The position numbers were made by a program, and so were the translations under genes. The notes beneath the pieces were generated by a model, which was not told where the DNA came from, made no database searches, and worked only from the letters and a program-made list of their open reading frames with translations. DNA of 64,000 nt from Phaeocystidibacter sp965659415 (lineage in GTDB: Bacteria > Bacteroidota > Bacteroidia > Flavobacteriales > Schleiferiaceae), in contig CBFHVA010000001.1 of the NCBI GenBank assembly GCA_965659415.1, positions 1 to 64,000 of the forward strand, written 5' to 3'. Positions 24,814-33,280 of the stretch are shown here, one piece after another; within the stretch, counting starts at the first letter, position 1; every line of letters starts with the position of its first letter.

Positions 24814-26859
24814 AACCCTCCCTTCGCGCTTTCGAAGTGCCCATTCAGCGGTAAAAAGCAGAAGCAAGAGCAAATAAATCCACCAACTGTATATCAGCGG
24901 TACACTGGTTCTATTTTCGTGTAGGATGATTTGAGCATCCAATTGCAGCAAGCTTTCGATGAATGCATCTTTCTCGCTGTACAGGCTGGATTGGCCTTGT
25001 GAGTTCGCACTCAATGCATAAAGTACATCGTACCGCGCTCTGGTATTGCGTTGTTCCAAACTTTGCGCTTCTACGTAGAGAATTCCGCGCTCAACTTGTG
25101 TATCATCACCGAATATAGAAGTGACCTCATACCGATATGTGCCCTGTGGTAATCCCTTGAGCTGAGTAACATATCTCCTACCCGATTCCTCGGAGAGTGT
25201 TTGGTTATACACAATGTCGCCAGAACGATCTCTAATAAGAAGGTTAATTTCTGCGCCAGACTGAAACTCTTGGCTTGCATTTCTCGGAATTACTGAAAAC
25301 TGAACTTGTTCGTTTTCTACTAAGATATCCGGAAAATCAACACGCAATCGATCACTACCGGGTTGAGTCCCCAACCAACGGAATAAGGAAGTAACAAATT
25401 GGTCGAATGGCTCGTGGGAATTGTATGAAGCATAACTATTTGCCCTAATCCGCCACCAGCCTTCACCGTTCACCCAAGTATATCTGCTGCCATCCTTCTC
25501 ACTCAGAGCAATCAAGGGGGCTTTCGTTTCTACACCTCTAACATTTGCCGTAAATATTGGGTTCCATAAGCTCCATTCTTCCTCGCCATGAATCTCTGCA
25601 TAAATAGGCGGGAATTGCTCTATGCGATTTAGCCATTCGTCATTCACCTCAAACCCTGAAAACAATGGATTGGGCTCTAAAGTAGTCTCTACGAAACGGT
25701 CCATCATTGGCGCATTATCAAACCACTCGAATCGTGTGGACCAGTCAGCATAAGGGTGAGCAGGAGTGGAAAAGAACAAGACATGCGCATTTGATGCTTC
25801 CAAGGTTTCAATGACCTCACCCTCTGGGTTCACTCCATGAAAGACAACAATATCACCGGCCATTTCGGCCTTCCAGTCCGATATCGGAATCAATTCCACC
25901 AAGTTGCTTTCATCCTCGAGAAGCGGTAATCTGAAGGCCGCTAGGTCGGGGTTTGGACCTCCATAAACGAACCGAATGCTCCGTTTCTTTTTGATGTATT
26001 CAATACGAGCACGACAGGAATTATTGAGCACATTCCTTTCACCTTCAAAGGGACGAACTTTTAATTCATAGGTCACCACACCTGCTGAATCCGAGCCGAC
26101 CTCAAATAAGGCGAGAGCGAGCCCTTTATTCAACTGAACATTTCGGCTTTCTATCCTCTCTTCGTTCGCGAACAAATCAACCTTAACCTGGGTAATCCCA
26201 TTGTTCTTGGACTGAATTTCTAGACGAATGGGCGTAGTGTTCTCCGTATAAGCAATTCGGTTATTAACAACTTTAACTACCTCAATATCTGAATACTGAG
26301 AGGTATCACCTAAAGTAAGAGTATGGATAGGAATTGTGGATTTCTTACTCGCTTGTAATGGCATGCCATAATTGGCGATACCATCCGTGGCCAAAATAAT
26401 TCCAGCAGAATTACGCCCAGCTGCTCGTTCCTCAATCTCGTTGAGTGCCTGGGATGGGTTGGAAGCTGCACCATGAAATGAATCCGAAGCGGTTCTTACC
26501 TTCTTATCGAATGCATAGGATACCACATCAAACTTGTCTTCCAGTCTTTCAATCGCTTTGCGTTTCCATTCAAAATATTCAGAACGATACGCCGAGGAAT
26601 CCTTCGAAGCTGTGATGGATTCAGACTCATCTTGTAACCAGAAAAGAACAGGTCGTTCTTCGATTGATTCTGTATACTCGAGCGAGGGATTGAGCAACAG
26701 AAATCCAAGGATTGCCAGCGATAGGAATCTCAATGAAGGAAGTAGAATGCCATAGGGGCGGTCGAAATTAGCCCTGCGATAACCAAAAAAGGTGACCACG
26801 AAGGCCACCCCTATTATTAACAGTATCCAAAGAAATGGGTATGCTACTTCGAAGGTCAT
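24811..26859 (-). CDS. VWA-domain membrane protein
   Basis: A 682-residue protein with two N-terminal membrane segments (~5-25 and 42-60), a VWA-like region near 70-190 (VLFWLQDESESI, NSAGIILATDGIANYG with the acidic metal-site pattern), Ig-like beta domains in the middle, a GATase/BatA-like segment, and one C-terminal membrane helix (~652-672) before a basic tail. The layout resembles BatA-type proteins of Bacteroidota, but no MoxR ATPase is near. It follows fabG by 3 bases on the same strand and would share its promoter. The functional link with fabG is not evident. Confidence 0.72.
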   Translation of the reverse strand: MTFEVAYPFLWILLIIGVAFVVTFFGYRRANFDRPYGILLPSLRFLSLAILGFLLLNPSLEYTESIEERPVLFWLQDESESITASKDSSAYRSEYFEWKRKAIERLEDKFDVVSYAFDKKVRTASDSFHGAASNPSQALNEIEERAAGRNSAGIILATDGIANYGMPLQASKKSTIPIHTLTLGDTSQYSDIEVVKVVNNRIAYTENTTPIRLEIQSKNNGITQVKVDLFANEERIESRNVQLNKGLALALFEVGSDSAGVVTYELKVRPFEGERNVLNNSCRARIEYIKKKRSIRFVYGGPNPDLAAFRLPLLEDESNLVELIPISDWKAEMAGDIVVFHGVNPEGEVIETLEASNAHVLFFSTPAHPYADWSTRFEWFDNAPMMDRFVETTLEPNPLFSGFEVNDEWLNRIEQFPPIYAEIHGEEEWSLWNPIFTANVRGVETKAPLIALSEKDGSRYTWVNGEGWWRIRANSYASYNSHEPFDQFVTSLFRWLGTQPGSDRLRVDFPDILVENEQVQFSVIPRNASQEFQSGAEINLLIRDRSGDIVYNQTLSEESGRRYVTQLKGLPQGTYRYEVTSIFGDDTQVERGILYVEAQSLEQRNTRARYDVLYALSANSQGQSSLYSEKDAFIESLLQLDAQIILHENRTSVPLIYSWWIYLLLLLLFTAEWALRKREGRV

Positions 26860-26862
26860 AAA

Positions 26863-27609
26863 TTAGGTTAGCATGCCACCATCAACATTCAATACTTGAC
26901 CTGTAATGTATCCTGAAAGATCGGATGCTAAGAACAGACAAGCATTGGCAATATCTTCTGGTGATCCACCTCTCTTCAATGGAATGGCATCTCTCCATCC
27001 TTGAACGGTCTTTTCATCTAGAACCTCAGTCATCTCAGTTTCAATGAAGCCTGGCGCAATAGCATTACAACGAATGTTACGTGATCCCAGTTCCAATGCG
27101 ACAGACTTGGTGAATCCAATGGCACCTGCCTTGGAAGCCGCATAGTTCGCTTGACCTGCATTTCCCTTCACTCCTACAACTGAGCTGATGTTGATAATGC
27201 TCCCCTTGCGTTGCTTTAAAAAGGTACGCTGTACGGCTTTGGTCATGTTGAAGACAGAATTCAAGTTGATGCGAATCACATCATTAAAATCATCTTCACC
27301 CATGCGCATAAGCAAGTTATCTCTGGTGATACCGGCATTATTCACTACGATGTCGATCTGACCAAAATCAGCAAGAACATCTGCCACAAGTTGTTCAGCC
27401 TGTGCCATGTCGGAAGCATCGCTTCGATATCCCTTTACCTTCACGTCACCTCCAGAAAGCTCGTCTTCAACTGCCTTTCCCTTTTCAACAGAAGACAAAA
27501 AGGTAAAAGCCACATTGCAGCCGTGCTGTACAAAGGTTTCAGCAATTCCTCTACCGATTCCTTTTGATGCGCCGGTTATGATAGCTGTTTTTCCTTCCAA
27601 TATTTTCAT
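26863..27609 (-). CDS. fabG: 3-oxoacyl-[acyl-carrier-protein] reductase
   Basis: A 248-residue short-chain dehydrogenase. It has the NADP-binding GASKGIGRGI (from residue 14), the NNAGITRDNLLMRM segment, the catalytic Ser in NISSVVG, the Tyr and Lys in NYAASKAG, and the closing GYITGQVLNVDGGM, all typical of FabG rather than of other SDR enzymes. It reduces 3-ketoacyl-ACP in fatty-acid elongation. A canonical promoter lies just upstream and the VWA gene follows by 3 bases. Confidence 0.93.
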   Translation of the reverse strand: MKILEGKTAIITGASKGIGRGIAETFVQHGCNVAFTFLSSVEKGKAVEDELSGGDVKVKGYRSDASDMAQAEQLVADVLADFGQIDIVVNNAGITRDNLLMRMGEDDFNDVIRINLNSVFNMTKAVQRTFLKQRKGSIINISSVVGVKGNAGQANYAASKAGAIGFTKSVALELGSRNIRCNAIAPGFIETEMTEVLDEKTVQGWRDAIPLKRGGSPEDIANACLFLASDLSGYITGQVLNVDGGMLT

Positions 27610-27632
27610 AGTCGCGTTCTTAATTCAGTAGA

Positions 27633-27662
27633 CAAAAATAGAGATAGCCAAAGTTTGAACAA
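27633..27662 (-). promoter_or_regulatory. Primary-sigma promoter for fabG-VWA
   Basis: Minus-strand TTG (27662-27660), exactly 19 bases, then TATTTTTG (27640-27633). The match to the Bacteroidota consensus is full in both parts and in spacing. The -33 part sits just before the stop of the SPOR-like gene at 27669, so that gene and this promoter nearly touch. Confidence 0.75.
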
Positions 27663-27668
27663 GCACAT

Positions 27669-28205
27669 CTAAGGTTGTGCTTCATTATTTTTTCCCATAG
27701 CCTCCATCAGTCCTATTGGAATGCCCTTTTCATAAGCCGTGATATATGCAAACTCAAGCTTCAACTTCACCAAATCGCTCAAAAAACTTTGAGCCTCCGT
27801 AAGGTCATAAAACTTCCCAAGGGTAATGCGAGTGAGCGAGTCGTTCTCAAAGGTGTAAATATTCTCAAGGCTCTCGGCGTGCGGTTTCAGATCGAAACTT
27901 TCAAAAGCTCCAATTTGCACGTGATATACTATCGTCGTATCTGAGGTCACATCGCGCATTACAAGCCCTTCTTTTGTAAGTATACTTGCTTGATTCGATG
28001 AGTTCGAAATATTGCGGAAGAAAAGCGCATATACGGCAACAACTGCGGCCAGTATGAATAAGATCCATCCTAATGTCGCCAAAGATGGATTGGCTTTAGA
28101 ACGGTGACCCACTTCTGTTTGAAGTTCGACCAATTGTTTGGAAAGCGACTCCTTCTCTGCTTCTAAACGATCTATTCTATCCTGAGTTTCTCTTGAAACG
28201 AACAT
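27669..28205 (-). CDS. SPOR-like membrane protein with N-terminal coiled coil
   Basis: A 178-residue protein: heptad-like charged helix at ~5-35 (RIDRLEAEKESLSKQLVELQ), one membrane helix at ~45-63, then a periplasmic domain with the SPOR-like pattern YHVQIGAFESFD ... LTRITLGKFYDLTEAQSFLSDL. SPOR domains bind denuded peptidoglycan strands, often at the division site. The match is by pattern only, so a weaker annotation (membrane protein of unknown function) is possible. Confidence 0.65.
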   Translation of the reverse strand: MFVSRETQDRIDRLEAEKESLSKQLVELQTEVGHRSKANPSLATLGWILFILAAVVAVYALFFRNISNSSNQASILTKEGLVMRDVTSDTTIVYHVQIGAFESFDLKPHAESLENIYTFENDSLTRITLGKFYDLTEAQSFLSDLVKLKLEFAYITAYEKGIPIGLMEAMGKNNEAQP

Positions 28206-28315
28206 GGAACGAAGGTAATAAAAGGAATGTGCAAATAAGGTGACTAAGCGATTCCACCCATGGAATATATCTTATCGAATTGAAAGCTACATATTTAATT
28301 AGAGTGAAAATAACC

Positions 28316-28344
28316 TTGCCGTAACGTTGAATACTCTACCTTTG
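28316..28344 (+). promoter_or_regulatory. Primary-sigma promoter for the RRM protein gene
   Basis: TTG (28316-28318), an 18-base spacer and the perfect -7 TACCTTTG (28337-28344), about 23 bases before the ATG. Confidence 0.7.
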
Positions 28345-28367
28345 GCCCTCATTGTTATTTAAGTTCT

Positions 28368-28637
28368 ATGAACATTTTTATTGGAAACCTCTCGTACAAC
28401 GTACAGGATGAGGAATTGGCGGATCTATTCGCCCAGTATGGCAACGTAGAGTCTGCCCGCGTTATTAAGGACCGTGAAACTGGCCGCAGCCGTGGCTTTG
28501 CTTTCGTAGTTATGCCAGAAGATGGCGACGCAAACAACGCTATTGAAGCACTTAACGGTTACGAAGTAAGCGGTCGCCCACTTCGTGTTAATGAAGCTAT
28601 CGAAAAGGAACGCAGAGAACGCCGTCCGCGTTACTAA
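28368..28637 (+). CDS. Small RNA-binding protein with one RRM domain
   Basis: An 89-residue protein that is a single RNA recognition motif: RNP2 is IFIGNL (residues 3-8) and RNP1 is RGFAFVVM (about 43-50), followed by a basic tail EKERRERRPRY. Such one-domain RRM proteins in Bacteroidota bind single-stranded RNA and appear to act as post-transcriptional regulators in organisms without Hfq-like functions; the targets are unknown. It has a good promoter and its own terminator. Confidence 0.93.
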   Translation: MNIFIGNLSYNVQDEELADLFAQYGNVESARVIKDRETGRSRGFAFVVMPEDGDANNAIEALNGYEVSGRPLRVNEAIEKERRERRPRY

Positions 28638-28660
28638 CTAGATCCACAGATAGGAATTGG

Positions 28661-28687
28661 CGCCTCGCAATTTGCGGGGCGTTTTTT
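28661..28687 (+). terminator. Intrinsic terminator of the RRM gene
   Basis: CGCCTCGCA and TGCGGGGCG pair over nine positions (one G-T) around a 3-base loop, followed by six T. Confidence 0.9.
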
Positions 28688-28710
28688 ATTTTGGTACCAT
28701 CCATAGAATC

Positions 28711-28857
28711 ATGACCACACAATACATTCTCGAACTAACAGGTACATTTTTCTTCGCTATTTCGGGTGCACTGGCAGTAGCTGATGTGGAGAATGATCTT
28801 TTTGGTGCCGGCTTTGGGAAGCACGAGAAAATGATACCATGGAACTGCCACTGTTAA
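28711..28857 (+). pseudogene. N-terminal remnant of a TRIC/YicG (UPF0126) membrane channel
   Basis: From ATG 28711 the frame reads YILELTGTFFFAISGALAVA, then DVENDLFGAGF, which is the first membrane helix of the TRIC/UPF0126 family (normal length about 200 residues, with GTAVFAISGALA and FG at these places). After ~35 residues similarity ends and the frame runs GKHEKMIPWNCHC to a stop. None of the rest, including the family GGGTLRD motif, is present. The ATG of the downstream antiporter lies inside this frame at 28839. I read it as a gene cut down by deletion; its upstream region may now serve the antiporter. Confidence 0.7.
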
Positions 28858-30827
28858 CCGACATCGTCATCATTCTAGGGGTATCCATCCCTTTAATCCT
28901 CGTCTTCCAACGATTTAAACTTCCTAGTATTCTCGGTTTAATCTTGGCCGGTATCATCGTAGGACCTAGTGCTTTGAGTCTAGTTCATAGCGCTCACGAT
29001 GTAGAGATCATGAGTGAAATCGGTGTAATCTTCCTCTTGTTTGTCATTGGTATTGAGTTCTCTCTTGCACAGCTCGCTCAAATTAAGAAAACAGTTTTCC
29101 TCGGCGGTGTAACACAAGTAGCCCTAACCATTGCCTTGGTGGGCCTTTTTGGATACTTCGCAGGGATGAACATTCCTAATGCCGTTTTTCTCGGCTTTTT
29201 ATTCGCATTGAGCTCAACGGCCATTGTTCTCAAACTCTTGCAAGAGGAAAAGGCGATACATACACCCCATGGTCGTGTTGCAGTAGCGATACTCATTTTT
29301 CAGGACATCATTGTTGTGCCTTTTATGCTCTTCACACCAATGCTTGCTGGACAAAGTGAAAATTGGGTAAACGACATCATCTTCATGCTGGTGAAGGTAT
29401 TGGCAGTGGTGGCAATAGCCTATGTTCTCGCACGTTATGTGGTACCATGGATTCTCGATCGGGTTGTTCGAACCAAAAACAGAGAACTCTTTTTGTTAAC
29501 ACTGGTGGTTATATGCTTTGCAACCGCATGGCTCACCTACTCTGTCGGTCTAAGTTTAGCCCTTGGAGCATTCTTCGCCGGACTCATAATCTCTGAATCG
29601 AAGTATAGTCACCAAGCCAAGTCTAATATTCTTCCCTTTAGAGAAATTTTCATCAGTTTCTTCTTTGTGTCGATTGGCATGCTTCTAGACGTCGAGTTCT
29701 TTATCCTGAATTTACACTGGGTAATACTCCTTTCATTACTCACTTTTGTAGTTAAGGGTATGGCAGCGAGTGCTGCCACGGCGATTATTCGCTATCCTGC
29801 ACGAACCGTAATTCTTTCGGGAATGACCTTATTCCAAGTGGGAGAGTTCGCTTTTGTTCTGAGCGCAACGGGAATAGCCTACGGATTGCTTTTTGATGTG
29901 ACATACCAGTATTTCCTTTCCGTTTCCATTCTCACTATGGCGGCTACGCCTTTTGTCATGAAATATGAGGAATACATTTCTGACCAAATATTGAGATACA
30001 CTATTCCGCGAAAAGTCCGACATCGATTAGATAGTATTTCTGAGCTCAAAACCTCTCATGAGGAGGGAGATCCATTAAAGGACCACCTCATTATTATTGG
30101 TTATGGTATCAATGGAAAGAACGTAGCCAAAGCGGCCAGAAGTGCCTCCATTCCTTACTCCGTGCTAGAGCTTGATCCAGAATTAATCAAAAAGGGAACG
30201 GAAGTAGGTGAACCGATTCATTTCGGGGATGCTACGGAAGAAATGACCTTGCTGGATGAGAACATCCATTTGTCGAGGGTTGTAGTTATAGCCATCTCTG
30301 ATCAGGATGCCACTCGCAAAATCATCAAGAATATCCGGCTCCACACGGAAACAGCTTATGTAATTGTTCGCACGAGATACGTAAAGGAAATCGAACGTAT
30401 CATTGAATTAGGAGCGGATGAAGTCATCCCTGAAGAATTCGAAACTTCAATAGAAATCTTCACCAAGGTGCTCAGGAAATATTTGATTCCTTCGGATGAA
30501 ATTGAATCCTTCACTCAACTTATACGAGCGGGCAATTACGAAATGCTCCGTTCTGCCGGCATGAAATCGGAGAGCCACAGTTTGACTATTCCCGAACTGG
30601 AAATAGCCAACCTGCGAGTTACTCAAATGAAGAATGATGTCGTAGGAAAGCGCCTGGATGAAGCTAATTTAAGACAAAGATTCAGCATTAACTTACTCGC
30701 AATTCAACGCGGTAATCGTTACGTTACGCAACTTAAACCAGAAACCGAGATTTTAGTGGATGACTTACTGTATGTAGTAGGCAGTCCATCTGATATCTCT
30801 AATTTTAATCAGTATTTGAAATTTTAA
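28839..30827 (+). CDS. KefB/KefC-type monovalent cation:proton antiporter (CPA2)
   Basis: The 662-residue protein has about 12 membrane segments in a Na+/H+ exchanger domain (~5-380, with LILAGIIVGPSALSL, FLLFVIGIEFSL, ALSSTAIVLKLL and LGAFFAGLIISES), a TrkA-N Rossmann domain (from HLIIIGYGINGKNVAKAARS, with ELDPELIKKG), and a C-terminal TrkA-C domain (ending DDLLYVVGSPSDI). CPA2 antiporters of this layout release K+ or Na+ under nucleotide or redox control. It precedes the MscS gene by 16 bases, suggesting a joint osmotic or ionic stress unit. The start is embedded in the remnant of a different channel gene. Confidence 0.92.
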   Translation: MELPLLTDIVIILGVSIPLILVFQRFKLPSILGLILAGIIVGPSALSLVHSAHDVEIMSEIGVIFLLFVIGIEFSLAQLAQIKKTVFLGGVTQVALTIALVGLFGYFAGMNIPNAVFLGFLFALSSTAIVLKLLQEEKAIHTPHGRVAVAILIFQDIIVVPFMLFTPMLAGQSENWVNDIIFMLVKVLAVVAIAYVLARYVVPWILDRVVRTKNRELFLLTLVVICFATAWLTYSVGLSLALGAFFAGLIISESKYSHQAKSNILPFREIFISFFFVSIGMLLDVEFFILNLHWVILLSLLTFVVKGMAASAATAIIRYPARTVILSGMTLFQVGEFAFVLSATGIAYGLLFDVTYQYFLSVSILTMAATPFVMKYEEYISDQILRYTIPRKVRHRLDSISELKTSHEEGDPLKDHLIIIGYGINGKNVAKAARSASIPYSVLELDPELIKKGTEVGEPIHFGDATEEMTLLDENIHLSRVVVIAISDQDATRKIIKNIRLHTETAYVIVRTRYVKEIERIIELGADEVIPEEFETSIEIFTKVLRKYLIPSDEIESFTQLIRAGNYEMLRSAGMKSESHSLTIPELEIANLRVTQMKNDVVGKRLDEANLRQRFSINLLAIQRGNRYVTQLKPETEILVDDLLYVVGSPSDISNFNQYLKF

Positions 30828-30843
30828 CCAAAACCATCCCCCT

Positions 30844-31686
30844 ATGAAAGAAGAAGTAGGAGCTCAAATTGATGAACTCACAGGATTTGCCAAAGTTGGC
30901 TATGATTACGCTGTTGAGTTTGGGCCAAAGTTAATTGTGGCAATTCTCACCCTTATTATTGGGTCATGGATTATCAAAATTCTGGTAAGGGCCTTGAACA
31001 AAATTATGACCAAGCACAATGTAGACGAAAGTCTGCACGGCTTTTTAGGCGGAGTAATTCGCTTCATGTTGTGGATTATGCTCTTAATTTCAGTCGCTTC
31101 AACCGTAGGTATTGAAACCACCTCATTTGTAGCTGTAGTTGGTGCCGCAGGTTTGGCTATCGGCTTGGCGTTACAAGGTAGCCTTGCGAATTTTGCCGGT
31201 GGTGTACTGGTCTTATTGTTCAAGCCTTTTAAGGTAGGCGACCTCATTGAAGCGCAAGGTGAATTAGGCACCGTAATCAAAATCGATGTTCTCCACACTA
31301 CCGTGCACACCCTTACGAATAAGGAAGTTATTATGCCAAATGGACCAGTGGCAAATAATACCATTGTGAATATTGGTCGCCAGCCTAAGCGCCGTGTAGA
31401 CTTCTCTGTTGGCATTTCGTATAAAGCGAGCGTGAAAGATGCACGTAAAGTGATTTTGGAAACACTTGCCAAGGATGAAAGAATCGACAAGGATCCTGAA
31501 CCTGTAGTGAAGCTTATGAATCTGGGCGACAGCTCATTGGACCTAGTAGTTCGCTGCTGGTGTGATACTGGCTTATACTGGGATGTATATTTCGATAATC
31601 TAGAGGCGATTAAGGAAGCTCTGGATGCGGCAAACATTTCTATACCGTTCCCTCAAAGAGATGTGCATATCGTGAGTCAACCTTAA
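30844..31686 (+). CDS. Small-conductance mechanosensitive channel (MscS family)
   Basis: A 280-residue protein with three membrane segments (~25-45, 70-88, 95-125). The pore helix is VAVVGAAGLAIGLALQGSLANFAGGVLVLLFKPF, followed by the conserved FKVGDLIEAQGELGTV and IPFPQRDVHI at the end of the cytoplasmic beta domain, as in MscS. It opens on membrane tension to release solutes during hypo-osmotic shock. Co-transcribed with the antiporter; a terminator follows. Confidence 0.95.
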   Translation: MKEEVGAQIDELTGFAKVGYDYAVEFGPKLIVAILTLIIGSWIIKILVRALNKIMTKHNVDESLHGFLGGVIRFMLWIMLLISVASTVGIETTSFVAVVGAAGLAIGLALQGSLANFAGGVLVLLFKPFKVGDLIEAQGELGTVIKIDVLHTTVHTLTNKEVIMPNGPVANNTIVNIGRQPKRRVDFSVGISYKASVKDARKVILETLAKDERIDKDPEPVVKLMNLGDSSLDLVVRCWCDTGLYWDVYFDNLEAIKEALDAANISIPFPQRDVHIVSQP

Positions 31687-31710
31687 TTGTTGTTTGCACT
31701 TAAAAATGGA

Positions 31711-31740
31711 AAGGTCCTCGCAATGAGGGTCTTTTTTTGT
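31711..31740 (+). terminator. Terminator of the antiporter-MscS operon
   Basis: AAGGTCCTC and GAGGGTCTT pair over nine positions with two G-T wobbles around a 5-base loop, followed by a long T run. The convergent glycosyltransferase gene ends at the next base. Confidence 0.8.
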
Positions 31741-32727
31741 TTAGGTGAATATGAAGTCCTCCCCTAACTGAAAACCCTTATTCTTTAGCAATACTTCTAT
31801 AAGTCTACTCCCCGTGCGATCACGCACCGTGATGATGAAAAATCGGTCTTGATCTTGCACGGCCTCCTCCATAGAAAGAACAGGCAAATTCTTCCACTCT
31901 CCTCGCTTAAAATCCACAAACCCACTCACCTTTAGATGGCGCTTCCTAAGCTCTTCCTCCCATCGCTTTCCATTCCTATTTTTACCCCAGATATATATTG
32001 ATTTTTCACCTTGAAAATCACGAAGAAAATATTCTACCTTGACCTGTAGAAAGGCCTCTTCTGAGTAGTTTAGATGAGATCGGGTAAGTCGGGAACTCAA
32101 GTCGCGCCACAAGAGAACCGACTGCGGCAATTTGGCAAACTGCACATTCTGAGAGAACAACCGCATCCAAAACTCGTAGTCCTCAGGCCCGTTGAGTAAA
32201 TAATTGCCATATTTCTGAAACACAAGTGCTCTCAACATAACTGTTGGATTCACCAGTGTAGCGTCCCTAAAGCGATTCACCTTCATTTGCTCATGAGAGA
32301 GCAAGGTATTATTCCATGTTACGAATCGTTGAAAACCTTCTTGTTGATGGACAGCGTCTAGCAATTCCGCACATCCCGCTACCACGTCAACACTAGGATA
32401 TTCTGATAGAAACTTGGCTTGCATTTGAAGTCGATTGTCTCCCATGACATCATCGGCATCAAAGCGAGCGATATAGCTTCCCTTACAATATTTCAATCCG
32501 AGATTTGCCGCCGCAGCTATGCCTTGATTGTCCGTTTGAATCAATCGAATTCTGCTATCCTTTAGTTGATTCAAATACCCACTTGTTTCATCGGTTGATC
32601 CATCATTGACAATGACAAACTCAAACGACACACCTTGTTGAGAAAGGGTGCTTTCCACAGCTTGTCTCACATAGGGCCAGGCATTGTAAACGCACATTAG
32701 GACTGAAACCAATGGCTTTGCTTCCAT
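31741..32727 (-). CDS. Family 2 glycosyltransferase with C-terminal Rossmann-like segment
   Basis: A 328-residue protein. The GT-A domain occupies ~1-230: VSVLMCVYNAWPYVRQAVES, VNDGSTDET and the DxD-type metal site ARFDADDVMGDNR, all typical of GT2 enzymes that use nucleotide-sugars. The last ~85 residues (SIYIWGKNRNGKRWEEELR ... VSGFVDFKRGEWKNLPVLSM) look like a PglD-type nucleotide-binding fold. The acceptor is unknown. It is not in a polysaccharide cluster. Confidence 0.87.
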   Translation of the reverse strand: MEAKPLVSVLMCVYNAWPYVRQAVESTLSQQGVSFEFVIVNDGSTDETSGYLNQLKDSRIRLIQTDNQGIAAAANLGLKYCKGSYIARFDADDVMGDNRLQMQAKFLSEYPSVDVVAGCAELLDAVHQQEGFQRFVTWNNTLLSHEQMKVNRFRDATLVNPTVMLRALVFQKYGNYLLNGPEDYEFWMRLFSQNVQFAKLPQSVLLWRDLSSRLTRSHLNYSEEAFLQVKVEYFLRDFQGEKSIYIWGKNRNGKRWEEELRKRHLKVSGFVDFKRGEWKNLPVLSMEEAVQDQDRFFIITVRDRTGSRLIEVLLKNKGFQLGEDFIFT

Positions 32728-32762
32728 TCCGCTAAAATAGGCTCAACATCTTATTCTTTGAT

Positions 32763-32966
32763 ATGATGATCCGAATAGCTCTGAAATATGGAGGAATAAT
32801 GGGCGCCTTGGTTGTGGCGTACGTTATTCTAGAATGGAGCAGGGTGGCATTCCCTAGCATGCGAGAGGTAGCTCTCTTTGGTGTGGCTTTGCTCTTTACT
32901 GGATTCAGGGTCTGGGGAGGATTAAAGCTTTTTGAAAAAAAGGAGCATACAAAAGAACCGAAATAA
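32763..32966 (+). CDS. Membrane-anchor half of a split TM-LuxR regulator
   Basis: A 67-residue protein with two predicted membrane helices (~10-25 and 35-53) and a charged end (KLFEKKEHTKEPK). It ends at TAA 32964-32966. The next gene begins two codons later in the same frame and encodes a LuxR-type HTH. In many Bacteroidota one protein of ~140 residues has exactly this order (two helices, charged linker, HTH), so the two are most likely halves of one ancestral gene separated by a single stop codon. Start may be the first or second ATG. Confidence 0.6.
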   Translation: MMIRIALKYGGIMGALVVAYVILEWSRVAFPSMREVALFGVALLFTGFRVWGGLKLFEKKEHTKEPK

Positions 32967-32972
32967 CTTTCG

Positions 32973-33194
32973 ATGAATCACGACATTGAACAATTCGACC
33001 TCCGTCTTCGCGAATTAGAAATTTTGGATTTAATGGCCAGGGGACTTTCAAACCAAGAAATTGCCGATGCGCTATTTCTAAGCTTGAACACAGTGAAATC
33101 TCACAACCAGAACCTATTTGTAAAACTCGAGGTGAAAAGAAGGACACAAGCCATCGAAAAGGCACGTCAATTGGGCCTCATTGAATCTAAATAG
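32973..33194 (+). CDS. LuxR-type HTH half of a split TM-LuxR regulator
   Basis: A 73-residue protein that is almost entirely a GerE/LuxR DNA-binding domain: LRELEILDLMARGLSNQEIA, then DALFLSLNTVKSHNQNLFVKLEVKRRTQAIEKARQL. There is no receiver domain. It begins 6 bases after the membrane ORF in the same frame, so it may be made by reinitiation at ATG 32973 and work as a free DNA-binding protein, or the stop may be a mutation or sequence error. Targets unknown; the DUF4199 gene follows. Confidence 0.85.
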   Translation: MNHDIEQFDLRLRELEILDLMARGLSNQEIADALFLSLNTVKSHNQNLFVKLEVKRRTQAIEKARQLGLIESK

Positions 33195-33280
33195 TCCTAC
33201 AAAAGGCAATTTCATACTTTAGCGTGAGTGAAGAAATGCACGTGTGACGCACATTTGCTACCTAACTAAAAACCACTACT

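Noticed and set aside
30906..31637. 243-codon open frame on the minus strand inside the MscS gene
   Set aside because: It is the exact antisense of a well-conserved channel gene, its product is low in family-like features and rich in Ser/Thr/Arg, and it has no promoter of its own.
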